NCBI GenBank assembly: GCA_025462805.1
Contig: JAOAPJ010000400.1
Span: 1-12,706 of the forward strand
Direction: 5' to 3'
DNA: 12,706 bases
Source: Acidobacteriaceae bacterium
GTDB lineage: Bacteria > Acidobacteriota > Terriglobia > Terriglobales > Acidobacteriaceae
The translations under genes and the position numbers were made by a program. The notes beneath the pieces are model-generated. The model did not search any database and was not told the DNA's origin. It saw only the letters and a list, made by a program, of their open reading frames with translations. Positions 4,809 through 12,431 of the stretch are shown here, piece by piece (position 1 is the stretch's first letter; each line of letters opens with the position of its first letter).

Positions 4809-7022
4809 ATGGTGGATGTTCCAAACCAGTTAGCGCCGATCAACGCAGATGCCGATGGCCCGCTCGCGCAGGGCTCCCGCGAAGGCCTCTCGCTCGCGGA
4901 TATCGGCCGCATCCTGCTCAAATGGAAGTGGCTCATCCTGGCGTGCTTCCTCATCAGCCTGCTGATCGGCTACGCCTACTCGAAGACCCGCGTCCCGCTC
5001 TACGACGGCATCGCCACCATCGATCTGAACCCTTCGCAGACCAACGTCGGTCTGAGCGATCTGATCCAGCAGAGCCTCTCCTCCGAGGATGTGCGCCTGC
5101 CCACCGAAGTCGCTCGCATGCAGAGCAACCAGGTTGTCTTCTATACCGTCAAGGAGCTGGCCCAGGAGCATCGCGGACCCTTCCCCCACGCCTTTGATCA
5201 TCTGCCGCCGAACGCCGGCGAGGAGGCCTTTCCCGCGGCCCAGCTCCAGGCCATGATCGGATCCGTTCGCGGCGCGCTCCATATCAGTGCAGAGCCCGGG
5301 ACGGACATCGTCGCCATCGTCTATCGCGACCCGCGGCCGGAGGTCGCCCGCGACGTGCCGAACCGGCTGGTGGAGGTCTACCTCAAGCGCAATCTCGACG
5401 ACCACATGGAGGGCACGGGACGGGTAACCCGCTGGCTTTCGACCGAGATGGAGGGGCTGAAGCAGCAGGCCAATGACGCACAGGCCCGTCTTGCCCGGTA
5501 TCAGAAGGAACACAACATGGTCGGCGTCGGGGGCGGAGACAGCCTCTCCCTCGATCGTCTTCACGTCAGCAATGCACAGGTGGCTGCTGCGCAGGCGGAC
5601 CGCATCGTACGTCAGGCCAAGCTGCGCCTGGCCGAGTCCAACGATCCGGATATGGTGGCCAGCGTGGCGCCGAGTTCCACGCTGGTGACCCTGCGTGCGG
5701 AGCTGCTGAGCCTGACCGCACAGTACAACCAGCTCACCACCAAGTACGGGCCAAACTATCCGCGCGTCCGCGAGCTCCGCGATCATATAAGCACCCTGCA
5801 GCACCAGGTCGACTCCGAGATGCGCAATGTGCAGCAGCGCATTCGCGAGGAGTACACCACCACCGCCCACACCCTTGAGCTGATGCAGAGCCAGCTCGAT
5901 CACGAGCTGCAGGATGCCTATAAGCTCAACGAGAGCGCCGCGCAGTACGCTCTCCTCCGGCAGGATGCCGAGTCCAGCCGCCAGCTCTATGACCAGCTGC
6001 AGCTCAAGCTCAAGGAATCGAACCTCGCCTCCGGCTTGAACACCGCATCGGTGAACGTGATCGACGAGGCGCTGCTTCCGCTGGGACCCGTGTCGCCCGA
6101 CGTGCGCAGCAACGTCATGATCTCCGGCGCCCTCGGTCTGCTGATTGGTGTGCTGGGCGCCTTTATCTTCGACTCGCTCGACGACACCCTGCGCACCACC
6201 GACGACGTGGAGCTGTTCTCCGGCCTGCTCTCGATCGGTGCCATCCCGCACTTCCAGCCTGCCACCCGGGCCCGCCAGGACGATGCGGGCGAGGAACCCG
6301 GGGAACGCCGCCGCCTCATCTCGATCACCGCTCCCGCCTCTCCCACTGCCGAGGCCTATCGCGCGCTGCGGTCTTCCATCCTTTTGAGCGCCATCGACAA
6401 TCCGCTGCGCACCCTGGTCGTCACCAGCGCATTTATGTCGGAGGGCAAGTCGACCCTCTCGGCAAACATCGGCGTTATGCTGGCGCAGCGCGGCGAGCGG
6501 GTCCTGATCGTCGACGCCGACCTGCGCCGCAGCACGCTCCACCTGCTGTTCGGCCTGCGGCGGCCGGCGCAGGGTCTTACCAATCTGCTCAGCCGCCAGA
6601 GCGATGAATCGGTGATTCTGCATCCCCTGCCGCAGGTGCCGACACTGTCCTATCTGCCCGCCGGCGCTGTACCGCCCAACCCCGCCGAGTTGCTCGCCTC
6701 GCACCGCATGGCCGAGATGATGCGCCAGTGGGCAGAGCAATACGATCGCGTCATCATCGACACCGCCCCCATTCTCGCCGTCTCTGACTCGCTTGCCCCC
6801 GCCGCCCGCGCAGACTCCGTGCTGCTGGTAGTGCGCGCCGGGGTTACCCGGAAGAAGGCTCTGATGCGTACCCGGGAGATGCTGCGCCGCGTCAATGCGC
6901 ATCTGCTCGGCGCCGTGGTCAACGACATCGACATGCGGAAGGACAGCTACTACAACTACTCCGGCCCCTACACCTATGGGTATGGCTACACCAGTGAGAC
7001 CGTGCACGAGGAGGTCAAGTAG
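4809..7022 (+). CDS. Wzc-like polysaccharide co-polymerase and tyrosine autokinase
   Basis: This 737-residue inner-membrane protein controls chain length and export of a polysaccharide by cycling between phosphorylated and unphosphorylated states. A short cytoplasmic N-terminus leads to a first membrane helix near residues 41-57. A large periplasmic Wzz/GNVR region with coiled-coil character follows, including KYGPNYPRVREL around 312-323. The second helix is near 436-454, and then comes a cytoplasmic BY-kinase domain. The kinase shows the EX2RX2R oligomerisation motif (E515, R518, R521), Walker A MSEGKST (K547), Walker A' VLIVDADLR (D569, D571) and Walker B VIIDTAP (D651). The C-terminus ends in seven tyrosines within residues 714-727, the expected autophosphorylation cluster. 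This fused architecture is the Gram-negative Wzc type. GGAG at 4794-4797 lies 11 nt before the ATG. The Wza-like partner follows 4 bp downstream. No Wzb phosphatase is in the window. Confidence 0.95.
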   Translation: MVDVPNQLAPINADADGPLAQGSREGLSLADIGRILLKWKWLILACFLISLLIGYAYSKTRVPLYDGIATIDLNPSQTNVGLSDLIQQSLSSEDVRLPTEVARMQSNQVVFYTVKELAQEHRGPFPHAFDHLPPNAGEEAFPAAQLQAMIGSVRGALHISAEPGTDIVAIVYRDPRPEVARDVPNRLVEVYLKRNLDDHMEGTGRVTRWLSTEMEGLKQQANDAQARLARYQKEHNMVGVGGGDSLSLDRLHVSNAQVAAAQADRIVRQAKLRLAESNDPDMVASVAPSSTLVTLRAELLSLTAQYNQLTTKYGPNYPRVRELRDHISTLQHQVDSEMRNVQQRIREEYTTTAHTLELMQSQLDHELQDAYKLNESAAQYALLRQDAESSRQLYDQLQLKLKESNLASGLNTASVNVIDEALLPLGPVSPDVRSNVMISGALGLLIGVLGAFIFDSLDDTLRTTDDVELFSGLLSIGAIPHFQPATRARQDDAGEEPGERRRLISITAPASPTAEAYRALRSSILLSAIDNPLRTLVVTSAFMSEGKSTLSANIGVMLAQRGERVLIVDADLRRSTLHLLFGLRRPAQGLTNLLSRQSDESVILHPLPQVPTLSYLPAGAVPPNPAELLASHRMAEMMRQWAEQYDRVIIDTAPILAVSDSLAPAARADSVLLVVRAGVTRKKALMRTREMLRRVNAHLLGAVVNDIDMRKDSYYNYSGPYTYGYGYTSETVHEEVK
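7008..7015 (+). promoter_or_regulatory. Ribosome binding site of the Wza-like gene inside the kinase tail
   Basis: GAGGAGGT, a near-perfect Shine-Dalgarno sequence, sits in the last Glu-Glu-Val codons of the kinase gene, 11 nt before ATG 7027. Placement inside the upstream gene suggests coupled translation of the two export partners. Confidence 0.75.
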
Positions 7023-7026
7023 CGCA

Positions 7027-8148
7027 ATGCGCCTGCGTCTTCTCGCCCCTGCATGGCTCTGTTGTGTCTTCGCGCTGTGCGGCAGCCCACTCTCCCTCCG
7101 CGCGCAGACTCTCGGCCAGCAAGTCTCGCCGCAACCACTCGGCGTCCCCCAGACCGGGGGGAGTCCCGGCGGGGACCCTGCCTCCAACCTGCCGTCGCTC
7201 AACAACTATGGTCAGCAGTCACCCAGCGCGCCCCTGAATCTTCCCGGCACGACGCCGTTAAACGACAGCCGTGCCGGCGTCTTTGGCACCGGTTCCGACA
7301 TTCCGCAGACCAGCCCGAGCACGCAAATCGTTGCCGGAGATCTGCTCGATATCATCGTCTTCGACACCCCTGAACTCTCCGGGCGCTTCCGCGTGAACCT
7401 CAAGGGGGACATCCTGCTGCCGCTCGCCGGCACCATGCATGTGGCCGGCTCCACGCTGGCCGAGATCACCGATGCTGTGACCCAGCGCTACAAAGAGGCC
7501 GGCATCCTGGTCAATCCTCAGGTCACCGTCTTTGTCGCGGAATACACCCGGCGCACCATCACCATCAGTGGCGAGGTGCGCACTCCCGGCCTCTATTCCA
7601 TTACCGCGCCCCGGACACTGATCGACACACTGACCATGGCCGGCGGATTGAACGATACCGCCTCTCGTACCGTCAGCATCGTTCACGCAGCCGATCCGAA
7701 GAACATCATTCACGTCACCCTCAACGTCGGTGCGCAGACGCCAGAGTCCATCGAACAGGGCCGCATGGAGATCCTCCCCGGCGATCTCATCTTCATTGCA
7801 CGCTCGGGCATCGTCTATATCGTCGGAGAACTGGCCCGGCCCGGCGGCTATCAGGTGGAGCACAACAACCGGCTGACTCTGCTTGAGGCCGTCGCTCTGG
7901 CCGGTGGTCCCACTCGTGTCGCGAACCTCGGTAACGCGCGTCTCATCCGCCGCTCCGCCACTGGCCGCGAGGAATTGAAGATCAACATGAAACGAGTCCT
8001 CTTCGGCGACGGACCTGACATGCTGCTGACCGATGGCGATATCCTCTATGTACCCACCAGCCTGAGAAAGCAGTACACCTTCTCCGCTGTCGATGCTGCG
8101 ATCGGCACCGCCACCTCGTACGCCATCTATCGCATCTCTACTCTGTAA
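7027..8148 (+). CDS. Wza-like outer-membrane polysaccharide export protein (SLBB)
   Basis: This 373-residue secreted protein probably forms the periplasmic and outer-membrane channel through which the polysaccharide leaves the cell. The N-terminus is a signal peptide: MRLRLL, a hydrophobic core, and a likely signal peptidase I cut after LRA (residue 26). No proper lipobox is visible, unlike lipoprotein Wza of E. coli. A low-complexity Pro/Ser/Gly/Asn linker spans about residues 27-100. A Poly_export domain (AGDLLDIIVFDTPELSGRF) covers about 100-175. Two SLBB domains follow, one starting near 175 (ITISGEVRTPGLYSI) and one near 261 (VYIVGELARPGGYQV). The short C-terminal tail (SAVDAAIGTATSYAIY) could be the amphipathic helix that crosses the outer membrane. 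ATG 7027 is chosen because it gives the signal peptide and has GAGGAGGT upstream. The gene follows its kinase partner after 4 bp. Confidence 0.92.
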   Translation: MRLRLLAPAWLCCVFALCGSPLSLRAQTLGQQVSPQPLGVPQTGGSPGGDPASNLPSLNNYGQQSPSAPLNLPGTTPLNDSRAGVFGTGSDIPQTSPSTQIVAGDLLDIIVFDTPELSGRFRVNLKGDILLPLAGTMHVAGSTLAEITDAVTQRYKEAGILVNPQVTVFVAEYTRRTITISGEVRTPGLYSITAPRTLIDTLTMAGGLNDTASRTVSIVHAADPKNIIHVTLNVGAQTPESIEQGRMEILPGDLIFIARSGIVYIVGELARPGGYQVEHNNRLTLLEAVALAGGPTRVANLGNARLIRRSATGREELKINMKRVLFGDGPDMLLTDGDILYVPTSLRKQYTFSAVDAAIGTATSYAIYRISTL

Positions 8149-8198
8149 CCAGCCATCCTCACAATGACGTTTCGGATCGGAGATCTTTCAAGGCAGAC

Positions 8199-9092
8199 AT
8201 GCGAGTCCTTCTCTTCGGCAGCAACGGACAGGTCGGGCACGCGCTCGAAGATCTCTCTCGGCAGGGCGCCTCGCGCACCGGCGAATCCTCGTCTTCGCAT
8301 TGGATCTTCCTCACCCGGCAGGACTGCGACCTGGCGGATACTGCCAGCATCCGCGCCGCTGTCGAGAAATACCGCCCGGACGCGATCGTGAATGCCGCAG
8401 CCTACACCGCCGTCGACAAGGCGGAGAGCGATCGTGAGGGCTGCTACCGCGTGAACGCGACCGCACCGGGCGTGATTGCCGCCGCCGCCGCGCGCATCGG
8501 GGCAAGGCTGGTGCACTACTCGACCGACTACGTCTTCAACGGAACCAAGGCCACGCCCTACACCGAGCAGGACCAAACCGCGCCCCGCAATGTCTATGGC
8601 GCGTCCAAGCTCGCAGGCGAGCAGGCGGCGCTGGAGGCCAACCCAAACGCACTCATTCTGAGAACCAGCTGGGTCTATTCGAGCTACGGCGCGAACTTTC
8701 TCAAAACCATGCTCCGCCTCGGTTCAGAGCGCCCCGAGCTGCGCATCGTCGCAGACCAGCATGGCGCGCCCACTTCAGCAGAGGCCATCGCTGCCGCCAC
8801 GTTACGCATCCTGCACCTGGCGGAGCAAGGCCAGTGGTCCGGCGGCGTTCACCACATGACGGCAGCGGGTGAGACCACCTGGTACGACTTCGCCAAGGCC
8901 ATCTTCGCCCGCGCTCCAGGCGCGGTACCCAAGCTCGTACCCATCAGCACCGCCGATTACCCGACGCCAGCCGCCCGCCCGGCCTACTCGGTTCTGTCCA
9001 ACAACAAATTTGCGCGGAGCTTCAGTTTCGCCTTGCCCGACTGGCAGCAGCAGCTCGACTCCGTTATGGCAGTGCGCCAAGTCGCCAACTGA
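8199..9092 (+). CDS. rmlD: dTDP-4-dehydrorhamnose reductase
   Basis: RmlD (also RfbD) performs the last step of dTDP-L-rhamnose synthesis, the NAD(P)H-dependent reduction of dTDP-4-keto-L-rhamnose, in the cytoplasm. The 297-residue protein is of normal length. It shows the cofactor-binding GSNGQVG (G7, G10, G13) and the short-chain dehydrogenase catalytic set T109 (in HYSTDYVFNG), Y133 and K137 (in VYGASKLAGE). The segments DAIVNAAAYTAVDKAESD and LRTSWVYSSYGANF are family-typical. The start is ATG 8199 with a weak AAGG 5 nt upstream. It begins 50 bp after the Wza-like gene and ends 6 bp before rmlC, so it heads a continuous rml run and is probably cotranscribed with the export genes. Confidence 0.95.
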   Translation: MRVLLFGSNGQVGHALEDLSRQGASRTGESSSSHWIFLTRQDCDLADTASIRAAVEKYRPDAIVNAAAYTAVDKAESDREGCYRVNATAPGVIAAAAARIGARLVHYSTDYVFNGTKATPYTEQDQTAPRNVYGASKLAGEQAALEANPNALILRTSWVYSSYGANFLKTMLRLGSERPELRIVADQHGAPTSAEAIAAATLRILHLAEQGQWSGGVHHMTAAGETTWYDFAKAIFARAPGAVPKLVPISTADYPTPAARPAYSVLSNNKFARSFSFALPDWQQQLDSVMAVRQVAN

Positions 9093-9098
9093 CCGAAT

Positions 9099-9641
9099 AT
9101 GCGTATCCACCCTACTAACCTGAAAGAAGTCAAGCTGCTCGAGCCCCGCGTCTTTGCAGACAGTCGCGGCTTCTTCCTCGAGAGCTACAACCAGCGCAGT
9201 TTCGCCGAGCTGGGCATTCGCGAGACCTTCGTGCAGGACAACCACTCGCAGTCCGAGCGTGGCGTCCTGCGCGGCCTTCATTATCAGTTGATCCAGCCCC
9301 AGGGCAAGCTGGTGCGCGCCGTCCGCGGAGAGGTCTACGATGTCGCCGTCGACCTGCGCCGCAGCTCTCCTGCCTTCGGCCAATGGACCGGGCATCTGCT
9401 GAGTGAGGACAATAAACAGATGTTGTGGATTCCCGAGGGCTTTGGCCATGGATTCGTGGTGCTCTCCCCGGTGGCCGAGGTGCTCTACAAGGCCACCGAC
9501 TTCTACGCCCCGCAGGGGGAGCGCAGCATTCTCTGGAACGATCCGGAGATCGGCATCCGCTGGCCGGATGTGGGCGAGCCGGCACTCTCAACCAAGGATG
9601 CTGCCGGCAAACCCCTCCGCGAGGCAGAGGTCTTTGCCTGA
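9099..9641 (+). CDS. rmlC: dTDP-4-dehydrorhamnose 3,5-epimerase
   Basis: RmlC (also RfbC) epimerises dTDP-4-keto-6-deoxyglucose at C3 and C5 to the L-rhamno form, in the cytoplasm. The 180-residue cupin has the usual length. It carries the expected catalytic residues: H61 in VLRGLHYQ, Y130 in EVLYKATDFY, and D167 in LSTKDA. These correspond to the His-Asp pair and the tyrosine known for the family. Other conserved segments are DSRGFFLESY, QDNHSQS, GKLVRAVRGEVYDVAVDLR and IPEGFGHGF. The start ATG follows the rmlD stop by 6 nt with no clear Shine-Dalgarno, suggesting reinitiation or coupling. The 73-bp gap after it contains two GGTANNNT elements. Confidence 0.96.
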   Translation: MRIHPTNLKEVKLLEPRVFADSRGFFLESYNQRSFAELGIRETFVQDNHSQSERGVLRGLHYQLIQPQGKLVRAVRGEVYDVAVDLRRSSPAFGQWTGHLLSEDNKQMLWIPEGFGHGFVVLSPVAEVLYKATDFYAPQGERSILWNDPEIGIRWPDVGEPALSTKDAAGKPLREAEVFA

Positions 9642-9658
9642 GTGCGCCTGCCCGTTCA

Positions 9659-9676
9659 GGTACCCTCTGGTAAGCT
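9659..9676 (+). promoter_or_regulatory. Paired GGTANNNT elements before rmlB
   Basis: GGTACCCT (9659-9666) and GGTAAGCT (9669-9676) stand 10 bp apart in the same orientation, 39-56 bp before the rmlB start. Each has a TANNNT -10-like core after GG, but no matching -35 is apparent. They may be an internal promoter for rmlB-rmlA or a chance pair. Confidence 0.3.
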
Positions 9677-9687
9677 TCGGCTGCCGA

Positions 9688-9711
9688 CGATGATGAAGAT
9701 GATGAGGAGAG
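9688..9711 (+). promoter_or_regulatory. Purine-rich GAT repeat and ribosome binding site of rmlB
   Basis: A run of GATGATGAAGATGATGAGG-type triplets leads into GAGGAGAG, with the ATG at 9715. The GGAG core forms a strong Shine-Dalgarno. The triplet run is a short simple-sequence tract, and its length could vary between strains. Confidence 0.5.
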
Positions 9712-9714
9712 TCC

Positions 9715-10809
9715 ATGAGTAGCCGTCTCCTGGTGACGGGCGGAGCCGGGTTCATCGGCGCAAACTTCGTACTCGCGCGCGTAGCCGCCGGCGACGAAGT
9801 CATCAACCTCGACAAGCTGACCTACGCCGGCAATCTGCAGAGCCTCGCCTCGGTCGCGGACGGCCCCGGCTACACCTTCGTCCAGGGTGGCATTGAAGAC
9901 CGCGAACTGGTCGGCCGGCTGCTTGCCGAACATCGGCCGGACGCCGTCGTGCACTTCGCGGCAGAGAGCCATGTCGACCGCTCCATCCTGGGGCCTGAAG
10001 CCTTCGTCATGACCAACGTGGTCGGCACCTTCCGGCTGCTCGACGCTGCGCTGGAACACTGGCGTGGGATCGAGAGCTCCGCGAAGGGCCGCTTCCGCTT
10101 CCTGCATGTCTCCACGGACGAGGTCTACGGCTCCCTTGGCCCGGCGGACGCCGCCTTCTGCGAGACCACCCCCTACAGTCCAAACAGCCCCTACTCGGCG
10201 TCGAAGGCCGCCAGTGATCACCTGGTGCGCGCCTACCACCACACCTACGGCCTGCCCACCGTGACCACCAACTGCTCAAATAACTACGGCCCCCTGCAGT
10301 TCCCGGAGAAGCTCATCCCCCTGATGGTGCTGAACGCCCTCAAGGGCAAGCCGCTGCCGGTGTATGGCGACGGGCTCAATGTGCGCGACTGGCTCTATGT
10401 CGGCGATCACTGCAGCGCGATCGCGGCCGTTCTCGCCCGGGGCCGCGTCGGAGAAACCTACAACATCGGCGGCCTGAACGAGATGGCCAACATCGCCGTG
10501 GTCCAGACCATCTGCGACATCCTGGACGAACTTCGCCCCGACAGCCGGTCCCGCCGCGAACTCATTACCTACGTCAAGGACCGCCCCGGCCACGATCGCC
10601 GCTACGCCATCGACTGCCGCAAGCTGGCCGCAGAGCTTGGCTGGCAGCCGCGAGAGAGCTTCGCCACCGGCATCCGCAAAACCGTCGAGTGGTACCTCGC
10701 GAATATGCCCTGGGTGGAGGCGATTACCAGCGGCGCCTACCGCGAATGGATCGATCGCAATTACGCGGAACGCCACCAGGCGACCGCTGCCGCAGGAAGT
10801 GCACAGTGA
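9715..10809 (+). CDS. rmlB: dTDP-glucose 4,6-dehydratase
   Basis: RmlB (also RfbB) converts dTDP-glucose to dTDP-4-keto-6-deoxyglucose in the cytoplasm, using tightly bound NAD+. The 364-residue protein is of normal length. It shows the Rossmann motif TGGAGFIG (residues 8-15), the catalytic T134-D135-E136 within STDEVYG, and the Y160-x3-K164 pair within [10 protein letters not shown]. Other conserved segments are [37 protein letters not shown] and [12 protein letters not shown], all characteristic of RmlB. The ATG is preceded by a strong GAGGAGAG. The gene ends in a 4-bp GTGA overlap with rmlA, so the enzymes for the first two steps are translationally coupled. Confidence 0.97.
   Translation: MSSRLLVTGGAGFIGANFVLARVAAGDEVINLDKLTYAGNLQSLASVADGPGYTFVQGGIEDRELVGRLLAEHRPDAVVHFAAESHVDRSILGPEAFVMTNVVGTFRLLDAALEHWRGIESSAKGRFRFLHVSTDEVYGSLGPADAAFCETTPYSPNSPYSASKAASDHLVRAYHHTYGLPTVTTNCSNNYGPLQFPEKLIPLMVLNALKGKPLPVYGDGLNVRDWLYVGDHCSAIAAVLARGRVGETYNIGGLNEMANIAVVQTICDILDELRPDSRSRRELITYVKDRPGHDRRYAIDCRKLAAELGWQPRESFATGIRKTVEWYLANMPWVEAITSGAYREWIDRNYAERHQATAAAGSAQ
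10794..10799 (+). promoter_or_regulatory. Ribosome binding site that sets the rmlA start
   Basis: AGGAAG, in the last codons of rmlB, lies 6 nt before GTG 10806. It supports the GTG start over any start further upstream in the same frame, which would add residues foreign to RmlA. Confidence 0.75.
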
Positions 10810-11696
10810 AGGGAATCATCCTTGCCGGCGGCTCCGGCACCCGGCTCTACCCGGTGACGCTCGCCGTCTCCAAGCAGCTCGTCCCCATCTACGACAAGCC
10901 GATGATCTATTTCCCGTTAAGCACGCTGATGCTCGCCGGCATCCGGGAGATCCTGCTCATCTCGACGCCCCACGATCTGCCTCGCTTTCGTGACCTGCTG
11001 GGCGACGGCCGCCACTGGGGCTTGACCATCTCCTATGCCGAGCAGCCGCAGCCCGACGGACTGGCGCAGGCCTTCATCATCGGAGCAGACTTCGCGGCGG
11101 GCGAGCCCTGCGCGCTGGTGCTGGGCGACAACATCTTCTACGGACACGATCTGGCCGCCATGGTCCAGTCCGCGGCTCAGACCATCGATGGTGCGGTCGT
11201 CTTTGCCTACCCTGTCCAGAATCCCGAGGCCTACGGTGTCGTCGAGTTCGATGCCCAGGGCAACGCGATCAGCCTGGAGGAGAAACCGCGCAGGCCCAAG
11301 TCGCGATACGCCGTCACCGGGCTCTACTTCTATGACAACAAGGTGGTCGAGTATGCGCGCTCACTCAAGCCATCCCTCCGCGGCGAGCTCGAGATCACCG
11401 ACCTGAATCGCATGTATCTGCAAAGAGGAAAGCTGAAAGTGCTCTCCTTTGGCCGCGGCATGGCCTGGCTGGACACCGGTACGCACGACTCGATGCTCGA
11501 TGCATCCCTGTTTATCGCCACCCTCGAGAAGCGGCAGGGACTCAAGATCGCCTGTCCCGAGGAGGTCGCCTACCGCATGGGCTACATCACGGCCGCCCAG
11601 CTGGAGGCGCTGGCCGCTCCGCTGGTCAAGAGTGGCTACGGCACCTATCTGCTGCAGATCCTCAAAGAGACCGTCACCCCCGTTGGAATTGACTAG
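10806..11696 (+). CDS. rmlA: Glucose-1-phosphate thymidylyltransferase
   Basis: RmlA (also RfbA) joins dTTP and glucose-1-phosphate to give dTDP-glucose, the first step of dTDP-L-rhamnose synthesis, in the cytoplasm. From GTG 10806 it is 296 residues, the usual size. The nucleotide-binding start [18 protein letters not shown] carries G8, G9, G11 and R13. [17 protein letters not shown] follows, then VLGDNIFYG with metal-binding D108, EEKP at 158-161, and [11 protein letters not shown] with the second metal ligand D223. An upstream in-frame ATG would add 39 residues unlike the family and is rejected. The gene overlaps rmlB by 4 bp. Just past the stop, a 9-bp word spanning the stop codon is repeated. 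RmlA is usually feedback-inhibited by dTDP-L-rhamnose. Nothing in this sequence contradicts that, but it cannot be seen directly. Confidence 0.96.
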   Translation: MKGIILAGGSGTRLYPVTLAVSKQLVPIYDKPMIYFPLSTLMLAGIREILLISTPHDLPRFRDLLGDGRHWGLTISYAEQPQPDGLAQAFIIGADFAAGEPCALVLGDNIFYGHDLAAMVQSAAQTIDGAVVFAYPVQNPEAYGVVEFDAQGNAISLEEKPRRPKSRYAVTGLYFYDNKVVEYARSLKPSLRGELEITDLNRMYLQRGKLKVLSFGRGMAWLDTGTHDSMLDASLFIATLEKRQGLKIACPEEVAYRMGYITAAQLEALAAPLVKSGYGTYLLQILKETVTPVGID

Positions 11697-11713
11697 CACT
11701 GGGGATTGACTAG
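11688..11713. repeat. Direct repeat ATTGACTAG spanning the rmlA stop
   Basis: ATTGACTAG occurs at 11688-11696, where it encodes the last codons and stop of rmlA, and again at 11705-11713 in the gap, with a period of 17 bp. Including three upstream bases, the copies match at 11 of 12 positions. It may be a small tandem duplication. TTGACT also resembles a -35 hexamer. Confidence 0.45.
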
Positions 11714-11743
11714 GGGACGTCTGCGAGCGAAGGTACATTGCAT

Positions 11744-12370
11744 ATGCACGAATCTCCGACAGCGACCGAGCTTCTGGAACTTCCGCCCGAGGCGCTCGAT
11801 CAGCCGCCCCCGGGCATCGACCTGTCGACCTATCGGAAGACTGGACGGCGGTCCGAGCTCGTCCTTCGTGCGCTGTGGCAGTGTGTGCAGCTCCCGTTCT
11901 ACCCGTTGCGCCCACGCGCTCTCAGCCCGGTGCGCGTCGTGCTGCTGCGGCTCTTCGGCGCAAAGATCGGCAGAAATGTCCTGATCTGCGGCGGCGTCCG
12001 CATCCACGTGCCCTGGAATCTGGAGATCGGCGACCACACCGCTATCGGCGACAAGGTCGAGATCTACAATCTGGCTCCGGTCCGCATCGGCGAACACACC
12101 ACCATCTCGCAGCACGCCTACCTCTGCGCCTCCAGTCACGAGTACACCCGCTCGGACTTCCCGCTCTATTCCCTTCCCGTCACCATAGGCAGGCAGGCCT
12201 GGGTTGCATCCGGCGCATTCTTGGGTCCTGGAGTGACCATCGGCGACGGTGCCGTCGTCGGCGCCCGTTCGGTCGTTCTCCGCGATATTCCGCCCTGGAC
12301 CGTCGCCGCCGGCAACCCCTGCCGGGTGATCCGGGCGCGTGTCGTGCGCCGCGCTGACGACGCAGTCTGA
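11744..12370 (+). CDS. WcaF-like left-handed beta-helix O-acetyltransferase
   Basis: This 208-residue protein belongs to the hexapeptide-repeat acyltransferases, close in style to WcaF of colanic acid synthesis. It probably adds acetyl from acetyl-CoA to a sugar of the polysaccharide, in the cytoplasm. Its N-terminus is polar and Pro-rich, followed by a basic/hydrophobic stretch (LWQCVQLPFYPLRPRALSPVRVVLLRLFGAKIG) common to this subgroup. The parallel beta-helix follows, with repeats such as IGRNVLI, LEIGDHTAIGDKV, PVRIGEHTTIS, VTIGRQAWVASGAFLGP and VTIGDGAVVGARSVV. H132 in SSHEY is the likely catalytic base. PWTVAAGNPCRVIR closes the fold. ATG 11744 is chosen over TTG 11738 because GAAGG at 11729-11733 is better spaced from it. 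The gap to rmlA is 47 bp. Serine acetyltransferase-like relatives are the alternative. Confidence 0.88.
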   Translation: MHESPTATELLELPPEALDQPPPGIDLSTYRKTGRRSELVLRALWQCVQLPFYPLRPRALSPVRVVLLRLFGAKIGRNVLICGGVRIHVPWNLEIGDHTAIGDKVEIYNLAPVRIGEHTTISQHAYLCASSHEYTRSDFPLYSLPVTIGRQAWVASGAFLGPGVTIGDGAVVGARSVVLRDIPPWTVAAGNPCRVIRARVVRRADDAV

Positions 12371-12385
12371 TCATGCTGTCTGATC
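12365..12385. repeat. Direct repeat GTCTGATC spanning the acetyltransferase stop
   Basis: GTCTGATC occurs at 12365-12372, over the stop codon, and at 12378-12385, with a period of 13 bp. A GGGG (12386-12389) to CCCC (12399-12402) pairing follows at once but has no T-run, so it is not a convincing terminator. Confidence 0.35.
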
Positions 12386-12431
12386 GGGGCAGCGCGATCC
12401 CCTCCGTGGTCTGCACAACGGTATTCCAGAC

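Noticed and set aside
6895..7026. Upstream ATG that would lengthen the Wza-like protein into the kinase gene
   Set aside because: It would bury the signal peptide. ATG 7027 has GAGGAGGT upstream and gives a normal secretory start.
4830..7205. A 791-codon open frame antisense to the Wzc-like gene
   Set aside because: It is long only because codon bias in GC-rich genes suppresses stops on the opposite strand. The protein has no recognisable domain, while the + strand frame has every Wzc motif.
10689..10805. Upstream ATG that would lengthen RmlA by 39 residues
   Set aside because: The extension is a shadow of the rmlB end. GTG 10806 gives the canonical RmlA N-terminus with AGGAAG upstream.
12386..12402. 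GGGG...CCCC pairing after the acetyltransferase gene
   Set aside because: It has four base pairs, a 9-nt loop and no T-run. It is too weak to call a terminator.
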